The notes below the pieces were generated by a model. It did no database searches and was not told where the DNA came from. It saw only the letters and a list, made by a program, of their open reading frames with translations. Of a stretch of DNA of 64,000 bases, positions 61,108 through 64,000 are shown one piece after another (the first letter of the stretch is position 1; each line of letters starts with the position of its first letter). Both the position numbers and the translations under genes were made by a program. This DNA is from Pseudoalteromonas sp. GCY (GTDB lineage: Bacteria; Pseudomonadota; Gammaproteobacteria; Enterobacterales; Alteromonadaceae), in contig NZ_CP068022.1 in assembly GCF_016695175.1 (NCBI RefSeq), positions 1,164,001-1,228,000 on the forward strand, given 5' to 3'.

Positions 61108-61599
61108 ATGTTCAAGCTAAGACCGTTCCAAGCCAATGATGTTGACAACATGGTCGCGATTTTGAACGATCCCGATGTAGTTCGGTATTTATCAACAAAA
61201 ATTCCGCAACCTTACACCGAGCAAGATGCCATGTGGTGGGTAAATGAAGGCAGTAAACACGGCTATGTTCGGGCGATTTGCGATGGTCAGCAGCTTATCG
61301 GCTGTATAGGTGTTAACCCTGGCGAGTTTGAATATGAGCGCTCTGGTGAAATAGGCTATTGGCTCGCAAAAAGCCATTGGCGCAAAGGAATTACTCATAA
61401 AGCCATTTTACATATTGTGTCAGAGGTATTTAACGAGACCAATATAGAACGGATCTTTGCCGCAGTATTTGACGACAATCATGCATCAATGAAGCTACTA
61501 GAGAAGTCAGGTTTTGAGCAAGAAGCGGTGTTAAAACGCGCTATATTCAAAAACGAGCGTTTCTATAACAATCACATTTTTGCCTTACTAAAGCCTTAG
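61108..61599 (+). CDS. GNAT-family N-acetyltransferase (RimJ/RimL-like)
   Basis: 163 residues from the ATG at 61108 (AAGAGAG just upstream); an ATG at 61072 would add 12 residues. The MFKLRPFQANDVDNMVAILN opening, GEIGYWLAKSHWRKGITHKA (acetyl-CoA loop) and NHASMKLLEKSGFEQEAVLK are typical of RimJ/RimL-like acetyltransferases of ribosomal proteins or small molecules. Substrate unknown. Open frame extends further upstream without support. Confidence 0.88.
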   Translation: MFKLRPFQANDVDNMVAILNDPDVVRYLSTKIPQPYTEQDAMWWVNEGSKHGYVRAICDGQQLIGCIGVNPGEFEYERSGEIGYWLAKSHWRKGITHKAILHIVSEVFNETNIERIFAAVFDDNHASMKLLEKSGFEQEAVLKRAIFKNERFYNNHIFALLKP

Positions 61600-61683
61600 G
61601 TATGCAGCTGCTTAGCTCAACCGTAAATCGGCTACCCTAGCTGCTAAGTAGCTCCATATTAATTTGTTGGCTTCATTATTAAC

Positions 61684-62439
61684 CTAGACCAAAGTAAGCG
61701 CTATCTCTAGCGACTCAATCTGCTTTTTTAAGCTTGGATTGATTTCTCCATCAGTAATAATTGTGTCAATTTCGTTAGCTGTAACAATCTGATAAGTAGC
61801 GACTTTATCTAGTTTATGGCTCGGGCCCATAATCACAGTGTGATCGCTTTGACGAATGGTCGCAGAGAGGATCTCCGCTTCTTCTATATAACTTGCACTA
61901 AAACCATGGTGAATGTGGAACGAGCAAATCCCCATAAAAACAATATCAAAACGGATCCGTTTCACCATTTCGATCGCCGTCATGCCTACCACCCGCATTG
62001 CAGGTTTAAACATAGGGCCACCTAACACAATCACATCCACTAATGAATGGTAGGCCAGCTCTTTGGCGATTAGTGGACAACCCGTAACCACCGTCAGCGG
62101 CATATTTTTAGGTAAGTGCTGAGCCAAATAACGGCACGTCTCGCCAGAATCAATCACTATCGTTTGTCCAGGCACGAGCATCGCCAAAGCAGGTTCAATA
62201 TAACGAATTTTACTGGTATCGGGTTTATCTAAACGCTCGATATAGTCAGGAGTATTATCCTGCAGCGCTAAAGCGCCACCATGAACACGCCGCAGTAGCT
62301 TAAGTTCAGCTAGCTTGTTTAAATCCCGACGGATTGTGTCTTCGCTCACATCAAGCGTTTGCGCCAAGGACACTGAGGTGATCCGCCCTTGTAAATTAAG
62401 CTGATCGAGAATGAATTGATGACGTTCTGCCAATAGCAT
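61684..62439 (-). CDS. DeoR-family regulator of sugar metabolism
   Basis: 251 residues from the ATG at 62439 with AGGA seven bases upstream. N-terminal DeoR HTH (ERHQFILDQLNLQGRITSVS, SEDTIRRDLNKLAELKLLRR) and a sugar-phosphate-sensing domain with SGETCRYLAQHL and SATIRQS. Divergent from a HAD sugar-phosphatase-like gene. Several ATGCAT and GCATGTT elements lie between the two starts (62441-62559), candidate operators. Confidence 0.9.
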   Translation of the reverse strand: MLLAERHQFILDQLNLQGRITSVSLAQTLDVSEDTIRRDLNKLAELKLLRRVHGGALALQDNTPDYIERLDKPDTSKIRYIEPALAMLVPGQTIVIDSGETCRYLAQHLPKNMPLTVVTGCPLIAKELAYHSLVDVIVLGGPMFKPAMRVVGMTAIEMVKRIRFDIVFMGICSFHIHHGFSASYIEEAEILSATIRQSDHTVIMGPSHKLDKVATYQIVTANEIDTIITDGEINPSLKKQIESLEIALTLV

Positions 62440-62440
62440 T

Positions 62441-62559
62441 GCATGTTCCTGCATGTTTTTGCGTAATTTTACTTGAAAAAGTTCGAGATACAAGCGTATT
62501 ATTTGCACATACATGCATAATAAAGCCGGTTTAATATCAACAAACGCCTGTTTATGCAT
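62441..62559. promoter_or_regulatory. Repeated GCATGTT/ATGCAT elements, DeoR operator candidates
   Basis: GCATGTT occurs twice 10 bp apart (62441 and 62451), and ATGCAT occurs at 62513-62518 and 62554-62559, 41 bp apart. All lie between the divergent DeoR and HAD starts. Confidence 0.4.
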
Positions 62560-62583
62560 GAAACATTATCATAAGGAGTAAAA

Positions 62584-63231
62584 ATGGCACTTAATTCACT
62601 CAACCTGAACCATTATCAGGGATTGATATTCGATATGGATGGCACACTTGTTGATTCTGAAGTTGCAGTACGACAGGCCGTCGCGCCTTGGTGTGAGAAA
62701 CATCATGTCGATTTAGAAATGGTATTAACTACGGGCCGAGGTGCACGTTTCAAAGACTTTATAGAACAATTTACTCCGCATTTAGATTGCCAGCATGAAG
62801 TCGAGCTGTTGGAACAAGCAGAAGCCGACCTTGCCCATACCGTAACAGCCATTCCTGGAGCTAAATCGTTTTTAAGCGAAATAAAAGCACAGCAACGCAA
62901 GTGGGCCGTTGCAACTTCTGCAAATCGTCACAATGCAATTGCACGACTCACCACAGCAGGTTTACCTATTCCTGAAATATTAATTACCGCAGATGATGTT
63001 GGGCAAGGTAAGCCTCACCCTGAGCCATTTTTATTGGCGGCCAAAAGATTGGGAGTGGCAACCTCTCGCTGTCTTGCATTTGAAGACTCAGATCAAGGGG
63101 TAAGATCCGCACTTAGCGCAGGCTGTGACGTAGTCGTAGTTAACCATTTTTGCACCATTCACCACGACCATATTGTTGCCCGTATCAATCACTATCAGGA
63201 CATCTACTTATCAGAGGAAGTAAGCGAATGA
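62584..63231 (+). CDS. HAD-IA sugar phosphatase-like protein
   Basis: 215 residues. Motif I DMDGTLVDS (Asp17/Asp19), helical cap, motif II VATSANRH, motif III GKPHPEPFL, motif IV FEDSDQGVRSA; these fit the YfbT/HxpA subgroup of sugar-phosphate phosphatases. GGAG precedes the ATG. Divergent from and probably regulated by the DeoR-type protein. The next gene overlaps its stop (ATGA). Confidence 0.9.
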   Translation: MALNSLNLNHYQGLIFDMDGTLVDSEVAVRQAVAPWCEKHHVDLEMVLTTGRGARFKDFIEQFTPHLDCQHEVELLEQAEADLAHTVTAIPGAKSFLSEIKAQQRKWAVATSANRHNAIARLTTAGLPIPEILITADDVGQGKPHPEPFLLAAKRLGVATSRCLAFEDSDQGVRSALSAGCDVVVVNHFCTIHHDHIVARINHYQDIYLSEEVSE

Positions 63232-63515
63232 AAACATGGCTGACAGGCTTTTATCAAACGAAAGATACCTACTGGGATTTCGCCGGTGTATTCTTCGGCG
63301 GTATCGGTTTTATCGCATTATTCGGCCAGCTACTCAGTGAACTTGAGCGCCAAGGCCCAACCAACTTGTCCTTTACGTTTTTAATCGGGTATGTGTTGGT
63401 GTTTAGTTTTTGGCTGATGTATGGGCTGAGATTTCAGCGAATGGCAATCATTGTTACCAATGTACTTTGCCTACTTTTACAGATCTTAATTTTACTAACT
63501 GCCATTTTGCGTTGA
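63228..63515 (+). CDS. Small membrane protein, unknown
   Basis: 95 residues from the ATG at 63228 with GAGGAAG upstream, overlapping the HAD stop. Three predicted transmembrane helices (about 15-35, 45-65, 73-93) and a short N-terminal cytoplasmic stretch (MKTWLTGFYQTKDTYWDFAG). No family recognised; co-transcription with the HAD gene is likely. A one-mismatch copy of the dispersed motif lies at 63481-63499 within the last helix. Confidence 0.65.
   Translation: MKTWLTGFYQTKDTYWDFAGVFFGGIGFIALFGQLLSELERQGPTNLSFTFLIGYVLVFSFWLMYGLRFQRMAIIVTNVLCLLLQILILLTAILR
63481..63499 (-). repeat. Dispersed motif, one core mismatch, inside CDS
   Basis: Coding strand AGATCTTAATTTTACTAAC, encoding Ile-Leu-Ile-Leu-Leu-Thr in a frame different from the other intragenic copies. 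Confidence 0.5.
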
Positions 63516-63518
63516 GTA

Positions 63519-63546
63519 GTTGGCAAAGCTAAACAGCTTTGCCAAC
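63519..63546. terminator. Strong stem-loop between converging genes
   Basis: GTTGGCAAAGC (63519-63529) pairs perfectly with GCTTTGCCAAC (63536-63546), loop TAAACA; no T-tract, probably a shared 3' end. Confidence 0.5.
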
Positions 63547-63651
63547 CCATTTAGAACGGATTGCCATTTGATTGGGAACCCATTCACGAGCCCAGATATC
63601 AGCTCTAATTGGATCACAACACTCTATACTGCAATTTAACAACTACACACC

Positions 63652-64000
63652 TCAATCCAACCACAGTTTGGGAGATATTCGCTCCGATGCAATGGCAAAT
63701 TGCTCAACCCAATCGATTAATCCCTCAATCGCCATTGGTTTGGCATAAAAGTACCCTTGTACATACTGACAACCCAAGCCTTTTAAGCAATCTAGTTGTC
63801 CTTGTTGTTCTACGCCTTCTGCTATCACTTTGAGCGATAAACTCTCTGCCATCGATAAAATCGCGTTGACCAAAACGGCCGCATCTTGGTTTTGATCTAT
63901 ATCTTGAATAAAACCTCGGTCGATCTTTAATATATTGATGGGAAAGCGTTTAAGATAGCTAAGCGAAGAGTAGCCAGTGCCAAAGTCGTCGATTGCTAAG
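63652..64000 (-). CDS. EAL-domain cyclic-di-GMP phosphodiesterase, 5' part outside the window
   Basis: The minus-strand frame from the window edge to 63652 encodes the last 115 residues of an EAL domain: LAIDDFGTGYSSLSYLKRFP, ILKIDRGFI, VIAEGVEQQGQLDCLKGLGC and QYVQGYFYAKP. All standard catalytic elements present in this part (DDFGTGYSS loop 6 Asp pair, KIDR Lys, EGVE Glu) are intact, so an active c-di-GMP phosphodiesterase is likely. Upstream domains (for example GGDEF or sensor) are not visible. Confidence 0.92.
   Translation of the reverse strand, partial: LAIDDFGTGYSSLSYLKRFPINILKIDRGFIQDIDQNQDAAVLVNAILSMAESLSLKVIAEGVEQQGQLDCLKGLGCQYVQGYFYAKPMAIEGLIDWVEQFAIASERISPKLWLD

Overview
The window is a bacterial chromosome segment with dense genes on both strands and modest GC. 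The gene set points to a marine gammaproteobacterium of the Alteromonadales, most likely Pseudoalteromonas: a peroxiredoxin-glutaredoxin fusion, sbcDC, tesA/ybbA/ybbP, a DUF3649-PepSY-DUF3325 iron operon, a PhoX-like DUF839 lipoprotein, M1, M3 and metzincin peptidases, and many two-component and LysR/TetR/AraC/DeoR regulators. The genus is inferred from gene content only. I saw no rRNA, tRNA, CRISPR array, prophage or intact insertion sequence. || Layout. 0-3 kb: edge-truncated DinB-like gene, peroxiredoxin-glutaredoxin fusion, dihydrolipoamide dehydrogenase-like flavoprotein. 3-10 kb: HlyD/MacB-type export operon (leftward) with a sigma-54-like promoter, divergent from an NtrC-type regulator and kinase. 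10-13.5 kb: AlkB-like dioxygenase, nitrilase-family amidase, Mn riboswitch plus mntP, a 38-residue lysine-rich protein missed by ordinary length cut-offs, DUF1707 protein. 13.5-22 kb: M3 peptidase lipoprotein, DJ-1/PfpI protein, BarA-like hybrid kinase, glutathionyl-hydroquinone reductase and a pirin gene split by an in-frame amber codon. 22-26 kb: DUF2141 lipoprotein, ABC-2 exporter, DoxX and quinone-reductase relics, family-4-like uracil-DNA glycosylase. 26-38 kb: iron operon, large secreted protein, diheme lipoprotein cytochrome, collagen-stalked DUF839 lipoprotein, lipocalin, unknown gene. 38-44 kb: methyltransferase, sbcC, sbcD. 44-55 kb: M1 peptidase, DUF6702 protein, solute-binding protein, acyltransferase, propeptide-like protein plus metzincin, tesA/ybbA/ybbP. 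55-64 kb: HAD phosphatases, AraC/DUF3224, TetR/RibD-like pair around a 41-bp perfect palindrome, MATE relic with LysR, GNAT, DeoR/HAD pair, and the end of an EAL-domain gene. || The signal that known features do not explain is a dispersed motif, GTTAGTAAAANNNTGATCT. I found 16 copies by eye (11 exact and 5 one-mismatch over the 14 fixed core bases). Four copies form an array with 41-42 bp spacing at 28531-28673, two form an overlapping dyad at 37809-37841, and six lie inside unrelated coding sequences, all in the same sense orientation. Its role is unknown to me. || Working together: several blocks deal with redox, quinone and metal stress (peroxiredoxin/flavoprotein, pirin/hydroquinone reductase, mntP, iron operon) and several with export or the envelope (MacB-type operon, ybbAP, ABC-2, lipoproteins, secreted peptidases). 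Four decayed genes (pirin, DoxX/QOR2, MATE, SnoaL-like) show ongoing loss of detoxification functions.
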